A stretch of DNA of 8,197 nucleotides from Thermoanaerobaculia bacterium (GTDB taxonomy: Bacteria; Acidobacteriota; Thermoanaerobaculia; UBA5066): contig JAGOBQ010000163.1 in the NCBI GenBank assembly GCA_017999215.1, positions 1 to 8,197 on the forward strand, written 5' to 3'. This document shows, piece after piece, positions 8,014-8,197 of this stretch; position 1 is the first letter of the stretch; the number at the start of each line of letters is the position of its first letter. A program made the position numbers and the translations under genes. The notes below the pieces were generated by a model. It did no database searches. It was not told the DNA's origin and saw only the letters and a list, made by a program, of their open reading frames with translations.

Positions 8014-8048
8014 CGGTCCGGGCCAGTGTACGGCAAAGCGGGCGGCGG
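8014..8048 (-). promoter_or_regulatory. Possible promoter for the downstream gene cluster (weak)
   Basis: Between the terminator and the TPR-Roadblock ATG there are only 35 bases, so the cluster promoter must lie here or overlap the terminator. A -10-like TACACT occupies 8030-8025 on the minus strand. A 17-base spacer would place TTTTTC, from the terminator T-run, as a poor -35. Transcription would start about 4-6 bases before the ATG, giving a nearly leaderless message, consistent with the lack of a Shine-Dalgarno. This is inference from weak motifs. Confidence 0.28.
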
Positions 8049-8083
8049 AAAAAGCTCGGGCCGCCCCGAAGGGGCGGCCCGAG
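8049..8083 (-). terminator. Intrinsic terminator with UUCG tetraloop
   Basis: On the minus strand, CTCGGGCCGCCC pairs perfectly with GGGCGGCCCGAG (after a further closing C-G pair) around a TTCG loop, forming the very stable cUUCGg tetraloop hairpin. It is followed by C and then five Ts at 8053-8049. It lies 32 bases after the stop codon of the right-edge gene and ends that transcript. On the plus strand no T-run follows, so it works in one direction only. Confidence 0.93.
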
Positions 8084-8115
8084 AGGAGACTTAGGTTCGG
8101 TGGGGCCGATCGGTG

Positions 8116-8197
8116 TCAGTTGAGTGAGAAGGTATATGTCGCCGAGGCCGTGTGGCTCGCCCCGCCGCACGAGGGTGTGTCGGTCGCCGTAACCGTT
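8116..8197 (-). CDS. C-terminal end of an unidentified, probably exported protein (5' part outside window)
   Basis: Only 26 complete codons and a TGA stop at 8118-8116 are visible. The peptide starts TVTATDTPSCGGASH and ends ASATYTFSLN. The alternating Thr/Ala/Ser pattern, one Cys, the near absence of charge and the aromatic-polar ending resemble the last beta strands of a secreted Ig-like or beta-sandwich domain. Codon use is looser than in the neighbours (ACA, TCA, TAT and GTT occur), as is common in surface-protein genes. The frame choice is supported by the terminator 32 bases downstream on the same strand. The alternative minus frame runs straight through the terminator into the next gene and gives Arg/Pro-rich sequence. 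The specific function cannot be told from this fragment. Confidence 0.6.
   Translation of the reverse strand, partial: TVTATDTPSCGGASHTASATYTFSLN

Noticed and set aside
7796..8170. Minus-strand 124-codon open frame running through the terminator
   Set aside because: It crosses the terminator hairpin and the start of the TPR-Roadblock gene in another frame, with a Pro/Arg-rich product. The frame ending in TGA at 8116 fits the terminator better.

Overview
This is a very GC-rich bacterial window in which every gene I can support lies on the minus strand. Codons strongly favour G or C in the third position (CTC, GTC, GAG, AAG), and several genes start with GTG. The gene content and protein styles suggest an uncultured-type Acidobacteriota lineage: a HEAT-repeat/cyclophilin lipoprotein and a TPR/Roadblock protein next to accBC. 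Myxococcota or Gemmatimonadota cannot be excluded from sequence alone. I see no mobile elements, CRISPR arrays, rRNA or tRNA genes.

Layout in the direction of transcription (right to left). At the right edge are the last 26 codons of an unidentified gene, probably exported or surface-exposed. It is followed by a textbook intrinsic terminator with a C(UUCG)G tetraloop hairpin and a five-T run at about 8049-8083. About 35 bases further on, a tightly packed run of genes begins: a TPR / Pro-rich / Roadblock-LC7 protein (505 aa); accB (biotin carboxyl carrier protein, 160 aa); accC (biotin carboxylase, 456 aa); aroK (shikimate kinase, 174 aa); a YfcE-like metallophosphoesterase (252 aa from the GTG start I prefer); a HEAT-repeat cyclophilin lipoprotein (688 aa); and an unrecognised, probably all-helical cytoplasmic protein that runs off the left edge (at least 404 aa).

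The gaps inside this run are 46, -1, 13, 4, 7 and 8 bases, so it is very likely one operon, or at least a translationally coupled cluster. AccB and AccC are the carrier and the ATP-dependent carboxylating subunit of acetyl-CoA carboxylase (first step of fatty-acid synthesis). AroK acts in the shikimate pathway to chorismate. The other members are not metabolically linked in any obvious way: a small-molecule or nucleotide phosphoesterase, an envelope proline isomerase, and two proteins with scaffold-like architecture.

The window is mostly housekeeping genes. I do not see a clearly new defence, mobile or biosynthetic system. The items most worth a second look are the TPR-Roadblock protein at the head of the acc cluster, the HEAT-cyclophilin lipoprotein, the unrecognised left-edge protein, and the unusual translation-initiation signals (stop codons embedded in Shine-Dalgarno sequences, very short spacers, and a possibly near-leaderless first gene).
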